Virus record (IMG/VR): IMGVR_UViG_3300043450_000456
Coordinates: 1-34,131 of that record
Length of the DNA stretch: 34,131 nucleotides
Reading direction: 5' to 3' (one strand)
DNA from: a virus
In this document: in pieces, positions 1 to 8,268 of the stretch
How positions within the stretch are numbered: position 1 is the first letter of the stretch
Layout of the letters: each line of letters opens with the position of its first letter
Notes under the pieces: model-generated
What the model saw: the letters and a program-made list of their open reading frames with translations, nothing else
Told to the model about the DNA's origin: nothing
Databases searched by the model: none
Program-made: the position numbers and the translations under genes

Positions 1-1041
1 CAAGGAGCCATCACCGCAGCACCCGGCGAGGTGTTGTTTTTTGCTGATGGCCTCCGCTACGACGTTGCCCGGCTGCTGCAGAAGTCGTTGGAGGTGATGG
101 GCATCACCGGCAGCCTCACCACCCGCTGGGCGGGACTACCCACCGTCACCGCCACCGCCAAGCCCGCGATCACGCCCCTGATCGGCGAGATCCAGGGCCA
201 AGCCCTGCCGGAAGACTTCGCTCCACCCTTCCGCTCCGGCAAGCCCACCAGTGCCGCTGAGCTGCGCAAGGCCCTCACCGCCCAGGGCTACACCGTGCTG
301 GGCGACGACGAGCTGAACATCCCCGCTGGCCCAGAGGCGCGGGGCTGGCTGGAGATCGGCGATCTCGATCATCGAGGCCATCAACTGAATGACGACCTCC
401 CGGGTCAGATCCAGCCGGAGATCGAACGGCTGGCACTCCGTATCCAGAAACTGCTGGAAGCCGGTTGGCTCTCCGTAAAGGTCGTCACCGACCACGGCTG
501 GTTGTTCTGCCCCGATGGCTTGCCCATAGCTGAGCTGCCCAAGCACCTCACCGCCAGCAAGTGGGCCCGCTGCGCTGCCATCAAGGGCGACTCCCAGGTG
601 CCAGTGCCCACCGCCGCCTGGAGCTGGAACCCCAGCGAGCAGTTCGCTACCCCAAGCGGCGCTGCCTGCTTCAACACAGGGGGCAGCTACTCCTATGCCC
701 ACGGCGGCATCAGCCTGCAGGAATGCCTCACCCCCGTGTTGGTGGTCTCCGGCGGAGCAAGCAGTGCGCCCACTGCGGCTATTACCGAGATCAGTTGGAA
801 GGGCCTGCGCTGCAACCTGGAGGTGAGCGGCGGCACAGCCGGCATGTCAGCCGACCTGCGCCGAGAAGCCGCTGGCGGCCCCTCGGTGGCCACCACGGCC
901 AAACCGATCGACGATGGAGGAGCCCGCCTGCTGGTGGAAGATGACGAGCTGGAAGGTGCAGTGGTGGTGGCGGTGCTGTTGAGCCCTGATGGCCGGGTGA
1001 TCGCCCAACGCCGCACCGTGGTGGGAGGAGCCAACGCATGA
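1..1041 (+). CDS. pglZ: PglZ, BREX alkaline-phosphatase-superfamily protein (3' part only)
   Basis: The reading frame is open from the first base, so only the C-terminal ~346 residues are present. PglZ is a core BREX protein with an alkaline-phosphatase-like metal site. The expected motifs are visible in order: FADGLRYD near the left edge, GLPTVTATAKP soon after, TDHGW in the middle and YAHGGIS about 100 residues before the end, where the metal-binding Asp and His residues fall. The stop overlaps the next start as ATGA, so pglZ and brxL are translationally coupled. The pglZ-brxL order occurs in BREX type 1 and type 4; the subtype cannot be set without the upstream genes. In BREX, PglZ is needed for host DNA methylation and phage exclusion, but its substrate is not settled. 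Confidence 0.9.
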   Translation, partial: QGAITAAPGEVLFFADGLRYDVARLLQKSLEVMGITGSLTTRWAGLPTVTATAKPAITPLIGEIQGQALPEDFAPPFRSGKPTSAAELRKALTAQGYTVLGDDELNIPAGPEARGWLEIGDLDHRGHQLNDDLPGQIQPEIERLALRIQKLLEAGWLSVKVVTDHGWLFCPDGLPIAELPKHLTASKWARCAAIKGDSQVPVPTAAWSWNPSEQFATPSGAACFNTGGSYSYAHGGISLQECLTPVLVVSGGASSAPTAAITEISWKGLRCNLEVSGGTAGMSADLRREAAGGPSVATTAKPIDDGGARLLVEDDELEGAVVVAVLLSPDGRVIAQRRTVVGGANA

Positions 1042-3113
1042 GCAGCGCCGACATCGCCGCCACCAGCGAGATGGACCATCTCGACCAGCTCGGGGCCAAA
1101 GCCTTCGATGGCTTTCTGGTCCGCAAGGACCTGGTGCGCAAATACTCCCGGCAATACCCGGTGCCCACCTACGTGGTGGAATTCCTGCTGGGCCGCTACT
1201 GCGCCAGCACCGATCCAGCAGAGATAGAAGAAGGTCTGCAGATCGTTGAGAAGCAGCTCCAGGGTCGCACCGTGCGCACTGGAGAAGAGGAGCTGTTCAA
1301 GGCCCGCTCCCGTGATCAAGGCAGCGTCAAGATCATCGATATCGTGCGGGCCCGGCTCGACACCCGCAGCGATTCCTATGCGGCAGAAGTGCCCAGCCTG
1401 GCCATCAAGGATGCCCAGATCGATGACGAACTGGTGCGCGCCAACGAGCGCATGCTTACCGATGGCTTCTACGCCGAGGTGACGCTCGAATACGACCCGG
1501 TGATTGCCCAGGAGCGCAACGGCCGGCCGTTCCGCATCGCCGGGCTGCGGCCAATCCAGATGTCCAACCCCAACGTGTTGGGGATATTGGCCAAGGGCCG
1601 AGCTGCTTTCACCACAGACGAGTGGCGCGACTTCCTGATCCGCTCGATCGGCATTGAGCCAACCGCCCTTGATGAGCGGGCCAAGATGGTGGTGCTGCTG
1701 CGCATGGCTCCCTTTGTGGAGCGCAACTTCAACCTGGTGGAGCTGGGCCCACGCGGCACAGGCAAGAGCCACCTGTTCCAGCAGATCTCGCCCTACTCCC
1801 ACTTGATCTCAGGCGGTAAGGCCACCGTCGCCAAGATGTTCGTCAACAACGGGAGCGGCCAGCGCGGCCTGGTCTGCCAATACGACGTGGTCTGCTTCGA
1901 CGAGGTGGCCGGCGTGTCCTTCGATCAGAAGGACGGCGTCAACATCCTCAAGGGCTACATGGCCTCCGGCGAGTTCAGCCGCGGCAAGGAGAGCATCCGC
2001 GCCGAGGGCGGGATCGTGATGGTGGGCAACTTCGATGTCGATGTGGAGCAGCAGCAACGCATCGGCCACCTGCTCAGCCCCCTGCCGCGTGAGATGCGCG
2101 ACGACACGGCCTTCCAAGACCGCATCCACGCCTACGCGCCGGGCTGGGATTTCCCCAAGCTCAACCCCAACGAACACCTCAGCAGCCACTTCGGCCTGGT
2201 GAGCGACTTCCTCAGCGAATGCTGGAGCCGCCTGCGCGATGGCAGCCGCTTGGCGGCGATGCAGAACCGCATCCACCTCGGTGGCGCCCTCAGCGGCCGC
2301 GACATCGAGGGTGTCAACAAGACCGTGAGCGCCCTGATCAAGCTGCTGTTCCCCGATCCAGAGATGGAGATCCCGGACGAGGATCTCGAATGGATCGTGC
2401 GCCTGGCGCTGGAATCACGCCGCCGCGTCAAGGAGCAGCAGAAGCGCTGCCTCAAGAGCGAGTTCCGCAACACCCACTTCAGCTACACCCTCGGCCTCGA
2501 TGGGGTTGAGAAGTTCGTGGCCACCCCCGAGCTCCACAGCGACGACGCCATTGACGGCGATCCACTGCCGCCTGGCCAGGTGTGGGCCATCAGCCCCGGC
2601 ACCGGTGAAACCGGCCCCAGCCTCTACCGAATCGAGGTGGCCGTAGGGCCCGGCAGTGGGGTCAAGATCCTCAACCAGCCCGTGCCCCCTGCTTTCCGCG
2701 AGAGCACCAAGGTGGGCGAGCAAAACCTCTACTCGCGGGCGAAGAGCCTTGTCGGTGACCGCGACCCGCGCGGCCATGAGTACTCCATCCAGCTGCGCGC
2801 CATGGACAACGACCGCAGCGGCGCTGGCCTGGGTCTACCGGTGATGATCGCCCTGGTTGGTGGCTTGCTTGATCGCAACACCCGCGGAGGCACCATCATC
2901 ATTGGCTCTCTAAATCTGGGTGGCTCGGTGGAGATGATTCCCAATGCCATCGCCATAGCCGAACTGGCAGTAGAGAAGCAGGCCAAAGTGCTGCTGATGC
3001 CCGTTTCGGCCCGTAGGGCACTCAACGATCTACCTGATGACCTGTGGACCAAGATCTCGATGGAGTTCTATAAGGATCCAGAGGATGCGGTGTTTAAGGG
3101 ATTGGAGGAATAG
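1038..3113 (+). CDS. brxL: BrxL, Lon-like AAA+ BREX protein
   Basis: This 691-residue protein has the usual BrxL length and architecture. It carries an AAA+ ATPase core with a Walker A motif GPRGTGKSH (about residues 238-246) and a Walker B motif VVCFDEVAG (about 284-292). A C-terminal Lon-protease-like domain contains DRSGAGLGLP around residue 594 and GSLNLGGSVEMIPN around 628. The Lon Ser/Lys dyad looks incomplete: a Ser sits in SGAG, but the position of the Lon lysine (GGLKEK in Lon) reads GGSVEM. BrxL is the terminal effector-type ATPase of BREX type 1 and 4 operons and is thought to act on DNA. The start overlaps the pglZ stop (ATGA). The gene ends the operon; a 44 bp AT-rich gap follows. 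Confidence 0.93.
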   Translation: MSSADIAATSEMDHLDQLGAKAFDGFLVRKDLVRKYSRQYPVPTYVVEFLLGRYCASTDPAEIEEGLQIVEKQLQGRTVRTGEEELFKARSRDQGSVKIIDIVRARLDTRSDSYAAEVPSLAIKDAQIDDELVRANERMLTDGFYAEVTLEYDPVIAQERNGRPFRIAGLRPIQMSNPNVLGILAKGRAAFTTDEWRDFLIRSIGIEPTALDERAKMVVLLRMAPFVERNFNLVELGPRGTGKSHLFQQISPYSHLISGGKATVAKMFVNNGSGQRGLVCQYDVVCFDEVAGVSFDQKDGVNILKGYMASGEFSRGKESIRAEGGIVMVGNFDVDVEQQQRIGHLLSPLPREMRDDTAFQDRIHAYAPGWDFPKLNPNEHLSSHFGLVSDFLSECWSRLRDGSRLAAMQNRIHLGGALSGRDIEGVNKTVSALIKLLFPDPEMEIPDEDLEWIVRLALESRRRVKEQQKRCLKSEFRNTHFSYTLGLDGVEKFVATPELHSDDAIDGDPLPPGQVWAISPGTGETGPSLYRIEVAVGPGSGVKILNQPVPPAFRESTKVGEQNLYSRAKSLVGDRDPRGHEYSIQLRAMDNDRSGAGLGLPVMIALVGGLLDRNTRGGTIIIGSLNLGGSVEMIPNAIAIAELAVEKQAKVLLMPVSARRALNDLPDDLWTKISMEFYKDPEDAVFKGLEE

Positions 3114-3157
3114 ACATATTGCTATCCCTATTTGTCCTTGACTGTTATGAATGAACT

Positions 3158-4174
3158 ATGAACTCCATTCAGGCCCACTCGGACGACCTTGGATTTGACA
3201 GCGAAGGTATTCACTTAATGGCCTCCATTAAATACTGGGCGTTGCTGGACGAGGCAAGCAAGAGCGTGTCATTCAGCAGGCTTCGCAAGCATTTCATGAA
3301 TGATCAGAGCAAAGACCGCGAAAGACAGGCTTACGGCAATAGAAAATATGAATGGATTCAGCAGTGGTACGAGCTAGCCGCCAAGCTGCTTGGCCTTGGG
3401 CCAGTACTGCCAGAAGATCAACTAAAATCCAAAGTCTGTGAGTCCAAATTTACTGAATTAAAGAAGTCCGCAATCTGCGTGGAGCTTGCCACGTTCTCAT
3501 CCTATTACTTGACAGGTGAGAACAAGGAGGGCGAAAGCCTTTCCTTCGACGATGATGACAGAAAGCTTTATCTTAATTATTGTGCGGGCATCATGGATGA
3601 AAGCCCAGCAACACTCTGGCTAGCCTGGAAGGAATTTAATAACTGCATTGAAAAGATTGTTAAAGCCAATAGTGGCCAGAATTACACCTGGGCCTTTGTT
3701 GGTGTAGGTGTCGCAGCGTTGGCGGTATTTGCCCTACCAATTGCTGGCGTAATTGGTGGTGTTATGGGTCTTAGTGGAGCTGCGGCTAGTTCAGCAGGTC
3801 TTGCGCTTCTTGGAGGTGGATCACTTGCGGCTGGGGGCCTGGGCATGACAGGTGGGTACATTATTCTTGTAGCCGGTGGTGCGATAATTTCTTACGGAAC
3901 AGGCTCAATGCAGCATCAACAGAAGCTCCGAGAAATCAGCAAGGAGGATTTATTGATTAACTGCGGGAAGCTATTTGCTGCCGCCAAAGTTTTTGATCTT
4001 TATGGGGAACAAACTGGCAACATCTGCAAACAAGCCCTACGCCTACAGACAGATCTAGAAGCCGATGCCGACAACGCTTTCCTTGGTGGCAACAAAGAAA
4101 TTGGACAAGCAATGGAAGCTAAGTCCCAGGTTATGCGTTCATTTCGAAGACTGCTAAGGGGTGACCTTCAGTAG
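3158..4174 (+). CDS. Unknown protein with a long glycine-rich membrane segment
   Basis: Not recognised as a known family. The 338-residue protein has a polar, helical N-terminal half rich in Lys and Glu. A hydrophobic stretch rich in Gly, Ala and Val follows at about residues 173-250, including GGVMGLSG and LLGGGSLAAGGLGMTGG, long enough for two or three membrane passes. The tail is an amphipathic helical region. The layout resembles membrane-inserting effectors, but that is inference. It follows brxL in the same direction after 44 bp and is followed after 35 bp by a small coiled-coil gene, so the two probably form one unit. The DNA is clearly AT-richer than the BREX genes, which suggests separate acquisition. 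No strong ribosome-binding site is visible before the ATG. Confidence 0.8.
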   Translation: MNSIQAHSDDLGFDSEGIHLMASIKYWALLDEASKSVSFSRLRKHFMNDQSKDRERQAYGNRKYEWIQQWYELAAKLLGLGPVLPEDQLKSKVCESKFTELKKSAICVELATFSSYYLTGENKEGESLSFDDDDRKLYLNYCAGIMDESPATLWLAWKEFNNCIEKIVKANSGQNYTWAFVGVGVAALAVFALPIAGVIGGVMGLSGAAASSAGLALLGGGSLAAGGLGMTGGYIILVAGGAIISYGTGSMQHQQKLREISKEDLLINCGKLFAAAKVFDLYGEQTGNICKQALRLQTDLEADADNAFLGGNKEIGQAMEAKSQVMRSFRRLLRGDLQ

Positions 4175-4209
4175 GATCTTCATCACCAACCTCTTTGCTC
4201 CAGAAACCA

Positions 4210-4662
4210 ATGTTAAACAAGTTTTGGTCGTTATTCCTTAAAACTCTTTGGCCGGCACTATGGCCCATCATTAGAGAGACGGTTGTTGAGATTACGCAAG
4301 ATCTTTTTACACGCCTGAGGGAACTAATTTCAGAACGATTTACTAAGACGACCTCAGATCAAGAAAAACAGGCAGAGCAGAGGGCGGTTGACGCCGAAGA
4401 AAAGTCACGAGAGGCATCTAGCGACAACGAGCGGATCCAGGCCGAAGCAGAGGCCAAGGCCTGGAGAGAAGTCGCCCAGCAACTGAAGGCCGACAATGCC
4501 ACTTTGAAGCAGGAGCTTGAGGAAGCTATCCGTCTATCTCAAGTTTATGCGCGTAAGCGGATTGATTCTGAGGCTGAACGAGACAAAGCTCAGGAGCGGA
4601 TTATGAGCCTTAAGCCGCCTTCCGAGGCAGGAAGGCTGCCAACAGCAGAAAACCAAGACTAA
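4210..4662 (+). CDS. Small protein with amphipathic N-terminus and coiled coil
   Basis: Unrecognised protein of 150 residues from ATG 4210; a TTG at 4195 would add five. The first ~35 residues are hydrophobic or amphipathic (WSLFLKTLWPALWPIIRETV), fit for membrane association. Residues ~55-135 are dense in Glu, Lys, Ala and Gln with heptad-like spacing, a likely coiled coil. The C-terminus is a short polar tail. The gene is 35 bp downstream of the glycine-rich membrane protein, on the same strand and with similar AT-rich composition, so a two-component membrane complex is plausible. No catalytic motif is visible. It could be a partner, anchor or antidote of the upstream protein, but the sequence does not say which. 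Confidence 0.72.
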   Translation: MLNKFWSLFLKTLWPALWPIIRETVVEITQDLFTRLRELISERFTKTTSDQEKQAEQRAVDAEEKSREASSDNERIQAEAEAKAWREVAQQLKADNATLKQELEEAIRLSQVYARKRIDSEAERDKAQERIMSLKPPSEAGRLPTAENQD

Positions 4663-4892
4663 CCATAGACCTGGAAAAGTACTTTCGCCAATTTCTTTTA
4701 GTGCCAATCCAGATATCTACTCACCCCAAAGAGCATTCTTTCTTTGGCTCCAACAATATGTCCGCCTTGATATTAACATTGCCGCCTACAGGCTACTGAT
4801 CACGGTGATGTATATACACTTGCCCACGCTGCTCTCTAGTCTTATTCAAAATCTCTCCCTCAGACCACTTCACTGTTGGAGGAGCTAAAGAG

Positions 4893-5195
4893 ATGATCTT
4901 CCCCTGCTTCAAGTTTGCACAACTCGCCATTCGCCCCAACTGGTACGACAACCTCGGCGACGCCATGGACGAGGAGGCTCGCGTCGCATCCATGCGCACC
5001 TCTGCCGGCTGGGAAGCCGGCGAGGGCGGCTGGTCCTCCCCCGACGGCATCCACGAAACCGACTGGGCAGACGAAGGCTGGCCCTTCCCAGAGGACGCCG
5101 ACTTCGCCACCTGGTTCAGCGCCGCCCACCACAACGAGGCCCCGGGCGCTGGAGTCAACCCCATCCCCTACCCCAATGCTCCTTCCAGCGCCTAA
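4893..5195 (+). CDS. Small acidic Trp-rich protein, unknown function
   Basis: A 100-residue protein preceded by a good Shine-Dalgarno sequence (TTGGAGGAG, about 10 bases before the ATG) and a TATATA element further upstream near 4810. The product is acidic and rich in Trp and Gly (WEAGEGGW, DWADEGWPF, DADFATWF). It has no membrane segment or recognisable domain. GC content returns here to the high level of the surrounding genome, so it may not belong to the AT-rich pair before it. The overlapping +1 frame reads as a Pro/Thr-rich shadow. Its role is unknown; it could be host-derived or a part of the mobile element. Confidence 0.6.
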   Translation: MIFPCFKFAQLAIRPNWYDNLGDAMDEEARVASMRTSAGWEAGEGGWSSPDGIHETDWADEGWPFPEDADFATWFSAAHHNEAPGAGVNPIPYPNAPSSA

Positions 5196-5730
5196 TCCCC
5201 CTGCTTCAAGTAGAGAACAGAAGCGGAGTAAGTCTCGGCGAAAGAAATAATCCTTCGTCCATTTATAACCAGCTAGACAGTGGCGGGGTAGAGGAAGTTC
5301 CAGTAGTCATCTACCAGATGGTGTCTTAAATGCCATTGCCCAGCAGCTCGGGCAGGCCATGCCACCTCCAAACTTAATAGAGCGCCCTGGGTAGCCGAAC
5401 AAATAGCTGCTCAGCGCAAATTGCAGTTGGACGCCCAGCACCTACTGCGCTGAATTGAACGGAAGTGGGCCTATTGAGCTTCTGAACGCTGCCGGAACTG
5501 GTCCAACACTTCAGCAATGCAATCGGGTCAGCCGTGGGGATGCTTGCTCAAGGTTGGCTTGCTGCAAAGCGCTCGCGGCGATTGGCTTGCCACCAGGCCG
5601 TCAAACACCCACCTGAATCCCTCGTCCAGTCCTCGCGCTGCGTCAAGGATCGGGCCATGCGCCCCTGCGGGGCGTCCTTGTCACATCCCTGCGGCTGGCC
5701 GTTGGGGGTGGGGTTCTCTGCCGTCCCCAG
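5196..5730. other. Gene-poor stretch before the sigma factor gene
   Basis: I see no convincing gene in these 535 bp. Short frames are broken by stops. A stretch around 5380-5450 in one frame resembles the end of a coding sequence (reading APWVAEQIAAQRKLQ) but has no start, so it may be a gene remnant. This is one place where the left boundary of the mobile element could lie. No attachment-site duplication could be matched within the window. Confidence 0.4.
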
Positions 5731-6318
5731 ATGGCTGCCCCGCTTTCCCGCTCTGCCCTCCGTGCCCGCGATGCCCTGGTGCTCCAGCACCTGTCGCTGG
5801 CTGATGCCGTTGCCTCAGCTGTAGCCCGCCGCTTCTTCCCTTTGGTCGAGCGGGAGGATCTGATCCAGGTAGCCAGAGAAGCCCTGCTTCGTTCAGTGCT
5901 GCGCTGCAAAGCAGGTGAGCCGGCTGAGCCCTATCTGCGCCGCTGCATCTCAGGTGCCCTGCAGCATCACCTGCGCGATCGGGTGCGGCTGGTGCGCATT
6001 CCACGCCGGCTGCATGAGCAGGGTCAGTGCCCCCTGGGTCACATCAGCCTTGATGGCCACGCCGCTGGCGAGCCGTGCCTGCTCGATCAGCTGGCGGCCC
6101 CAGAGCAAGAAGCAGCCGGGGCCACTGATGATCTGGCGCTGGAGCAGCTTGTAGATCAGCTGCCTGCAGCTCAAGCCACGGCCCTGCGGCTCACCGTCCT
6201 TGAGGGCCTGTCGCTGCGGCAGGCAGCAGAGCAGCTGCAAATCAGCGCCATGTCAGTGCAGCGGGCCCAGAAGAAGGCTCTTGAGGCTCTGCGGCAGCAG
6301 CTGGTGGGGGCGGGCTGA
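5731..6318 (+). CDS. Sigma-70 family RNA polymerase sigma factor (regions 2 and 4)
   Basis: The 195-residue protein has a region 2 at about residues 15-95 (AVARRFFPLVEREDLIQVA and YLRRCISGALQHHLRDRVR, followed by the promoter-reading VRIPRRLHEQ). An acidic linker follows, then a region 4 helix-turn-helix near the C-terminus (EGLSLRQAAEQLQISAMSV, then QRAQKKALEALR). It should direct RNA polymerase to its own promoters. It is the only gene here reading toward the phage-like minus-strand block, whose last gene ends 15 bp away, so the two are convergent. It may serve the element's late genes or be a host group-3-type sigma factor. A second, truncated sigma factor lies at 24211-24900. The start is uncertain; several in-frame codons exist upstream. 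Confidence 0.85.
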   Translation: MAAPLSRSALRARDALVLQHLSLADAVASAVARRFFPLVEREDLIQVAREALLRSVLRCKAGEPAEPYLRRCISGALQHHLRDRVRLVRIPRRLHEQGQCPLGHISLDGHAAGEPCLLDQLAAPEQEAAGATDDLALEQLVDQLPAAQATALRLTVLEGLSLRQAAEQLQISAMSVQRAQKKALEALRQQLVGAG

Positions 6319-6333
6319 GGCCCTCCTCACCAG

Positions 6334-6525
6334 TCACTGCTGGAACACCAACGTGGAGAGCGGCCACCAGCCGCCGCCGCCCTCGTCGTAGGCCAGCTCC
6401 ACCATGGGATCGGCATTGAGGGACTCGAGCGCAAGGCTGAGCACCGTTGCGCCGCTCTCTGGGCTGATCAGATCCCGCCAGCAGCGCGAACCAATCGCTG
6501 GCAGGGGTGCCTTGGTGTCAGTCAT
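6334..6525 (-). CDS. Small unknown protein, last gene of the structural operon
   Basis: A 63-residue protein whose ATG lies three bases after the stop of the beta-propeller gene, so it is almost certainly co-transcribed and translationally coupled with it. The sequence is acidic, with a Gly/Trp-rich C-terminal part (DEGGGGWWPLSTLVF). It has no membrane helix and no known domain. Being the last gene of the fibre-type block, it could be a fibre chaperone, cap or small virion protein; this is inferred only from position. Confidence 0.6.
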   Translation of the reverse strand: MTDTKAPLPAIGSRCWRDLISPESGATVLSLALESLNADPMVELAYDEGGGGWWPLSTLVFQQ

Positions 6526-6528
6526 GGT

Positions 6529-7578
6529 TCAGGGGCTCACCATCACCCGGTTGCCAGCGCCGCTGTTGCTCACAGCGGCGAACTGACGCCGCTGGGGCGA
6601 CCAGCAAAGCGAGCGCCAACCCAGATCAGCTGGAGAGCTGCGCACCATCCAGCTGAGGCCATCGCCGCTGGTCATGATCCGGTTGCCGGTGCCGCTGCTG
6701 GCCGCCGCCACCAACAGCTCCCGCTCCGGCGCCCAGCAGAGGGAGGTCCAGGCGTTGTCGGCCGCCGAGCTGCGGCTGCTCCAGCTGATCCCGTCAGTAG
6801 AGGTCATCACCCGGTTGCCCCGACCGCTGCTGCTCAAGGCCACCAGCAGGCCGAGCTCCGCTGCCCAGCAGAGCGCACCCCAGTTGTTGTTGGTGGCGGC
6901 CGTCCGCAGCGTCCAGTTGCGGCCATCGCTTGAGGTCATCACCCGCTGGTTGCCGCCGGTGCTGCTCACCGCCACCAGCACCCCCAGCTGCGGCGCCCAG
7001 CAGAGGGAGCGCCATTCCTGATCTGCAGCAGCCTGGCGGGCTATCCAGGTGAGGCCATCGCTGGAGGTCATCACCCGGTTGCCCGTGCCACTGCTGGCCA
7101 CGGCTACCAACAGGCCCAGCTCGGGTACCCAGCAGACCCCTGTCCAGTTGTTGTTGGCCGGCGTCTGGCGCAGGGTCCAGCTGCGGCCATCCGGTGAGGT
7201 CATCACCCGATTGCCAATACCGCTGTCGCTGACGGCAACAAACAGCCCCAGCTCTTTGGCCCAGCAGAGGGCCACCCAGTTCTGATCGGCTGCTGATGGT
7301 TGGGCACTCCAACGGATGCCATCGCTTGAGGTCATTACCCGGTTGCCCGTGCCGCTGCCCGCCACGCAGGCGTAGAGCTGCAGCTCCGGTGACCAGCAGA
7401 TCGCCTGCCAGCTGTTGTCTGCCGCTGAGCGCACGGTTGACCAAACCACCCCGCTGATACCCAGCACTGGCGGCGGGTTCAGCAGCTCCGCCAGCGCCGC
7501 TGCCGGCAGCTGATAGGTGCCGGCCTGGGGCCCGGTGGAGCGGGTGATCGCCAGCAGGTCGCCTGGTTGGAGGGTCAT
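6529..7578 (-). CDS. Seven-bladed beta-propeller fibre-type protein
   Basis: From ATG 7578 the product has 349 residues (a TTG at 7590 is a weaker alternative). Residues ~1-45 hold a QPGDLLAITR anchor-like motif. Residues 52-315 are six complete 44-residue repeats and 316-349 a shortened seventh. Each repeat follows the pattern AADxxW..LCW.PEL.LLVAV.SSG.GNRVMTS.DG..W. The seventh lacks its final DG..W strand, while the strand SGVVWSTVRS just before the first repeat supplies one, giving a closed seven-blade ring with velcro closure. Such propellers occur in virion adhesion proteins, so a receptor-binding fibre or head fibre is likely. It lies in the minus-strand structural operon directly after a protein that shares its N-terminal motif. 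Confidence 0.82.
   Translation of the reverse strand: MTLQPGDLLAITRSTGPQAGTYQLPAAALAELLNPPPVLGISGVVWSTVRSAADNSWQAICWSPELQLYACVAGSGTGNRVMTSSDGIRWSAQPSAADQNWVALCWAKELGLFVAVSDSGIGNRVMTSPDGRSWTLRQTPANNNWTGVCWVPELGLLVAVASSGTGNRVMTSSDGLTWIARQAAADQEWRSLCWAPQLGVLVAVSSTGGNQRVMTSSDGRNWTLRTAATNNNWGALCWAAELGLLVALSSSGRGNRVMTSTDGISWSSRSSAADNAWTSLCWAPERELLVAAASSGTGNRIMTSGDGLSWMVRSSPADLGWRSLCWSPQRRQFAAVSNSGAGNRVMVSP
6540..7425 (-). repeat. Tandem 132-bp coding repeats
   Basis: Six full and one partial unit of 132 bp encode the propeller blades. The codons for NRVMTS.DG recur every 132 bp; on the plus strand they appear as gaggtcatcacccgGttgcc-like blocks. Units differ by many substitutions, so the array is old enough to have diverged but still keeps an exact length. 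Confidence 0.85.
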
Positions 7579-7590
7579 CAGCTGCGGCAA

Positions 7591-8268
7591 TCAGGGCAGG
7601 GCGGGCAGGGTGCTCAGGTCAAGCGGCATGTAGTCGCCGGCCGGCTGGGCAGTGGCCATGGCTTCCTTGAGGGCTGCTGCATCGACGGCGGCGCCCTCGG
7701 TGCCGGCGGTGAGGTCCTCGGCAGCCGCTAGGCGCAGCACGCCTGCAGCAGCGGTGGTTGCGGGATCGACGCTCAGCAGCGGTTGGGCGGGATCGCTTTC
7801 ATCAACGCTCAGTGGTGCAGCCACCTGGATGCGGATCACGCCGGCGCCATCGGGGCCGAGAGCAGCATTGGCACTCCAGCTGGTGCCGTCAAACAGCAGT
7901 AAATCCCCCTGGGCGATCTGCTCACCAGCAAGGCCCTGCCAGCTGGCCAGGGCAGGACCGCCAGCACTGGCCAGGTAAACATCCCCGACTGCAGCACCTG
8001 CCGGGGCCTCGGTGGTGGTTGGGTCGATCGCACCTCGGTAGGTGAGGGCACCGGAGATTGCGGCATGGAGGGTGCCATCGGCATCCACCGACAAGTTGGT
8101 GCCGGGCTTGATTGCACCGATCGCAGCCGCCGTGGCGGGGCTCAGCATGAAGGCCTTGACCTCATCAGCAGTGGCCCGGAATGGCGTGCTGCCGCGCTGC
8201 ACCAGCAGCAGGTCGCTGGGCTGGGGCTGGGAGCGGCTGGTGGTGCGGCTCTCGGTGGTGGTGGCCAT
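7591..8268 (-). CDS. Phage structural/fibre-type protein
   Basis: From ATG 8268 the protein has 225 residues (a TTG at 8280 would add four). Near its N-terminus it has QPSDLLLVQRGSTPFRAT, which matches the spacing of the motif in the next protein (QPGDLLAITRSTGPQAGTY). This pattern is seen at the start of virion fibre or attachment proteins. The middle holds an Ala/Gly-rich segment with GDVYLASAGG and LLFDGTSWSA, typical of low-complexity phage tail proteins. The C-terminus (ALKEAMATAQPAGDYMPLD) resembles a fibre tip or trimerisation region. No enzymatic motif is visible. It sits between an 80-residue protein and the beta-propeller and probably forms part of the same virion appendage. Confidence 0.7.
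   Translation of the reverse strand: MATTTESRTTSRSQPQPSDLLLVQRGSTPFRATADEVKAFMLSPATAAAIGAIKPGTNLSVDADGTLHAAISGALTYRGAIDPTTTEAPAGAAVGDVYLASAGGPALASWQGLAGEQIAQGDLLLFDGTSWSANAALGPDGAGVIRIQVAAPLSVDESDPAQPLLSVDPATTAAAGVLRLAAAEDLTAGTEGAAVDAAALKEAMATAQPAGDYMPLDLSTLPALP

Noticed and set aside
693-1802. Long minus-strand frame opposite pglZ and brxL
   Set aside because: It is antisense to two well-supported genes, reads as low-quality Ala/His/Gly-rich sequence and matches no pattern.
4680-4880. Frame reading NPDIYSPQRAFFLWLQQYVR between the gene pair and the next gene
   Set aside because: It is protein-like but has no start codon or ribosome-binding site; at most a remnant.
5517-5824. Short plus-strand frames before the sigma factor
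   Set aside because: Composition is rich in Pro, Cys and Trp without protein-like periodicity, and the frames overlap each other and the sigma start.
6540-7425. Regular 132-bp repeats as a possible CRISPR array
   Set aside because: The units are coding, diverged and without unique spacers; they translate into propeller blades.
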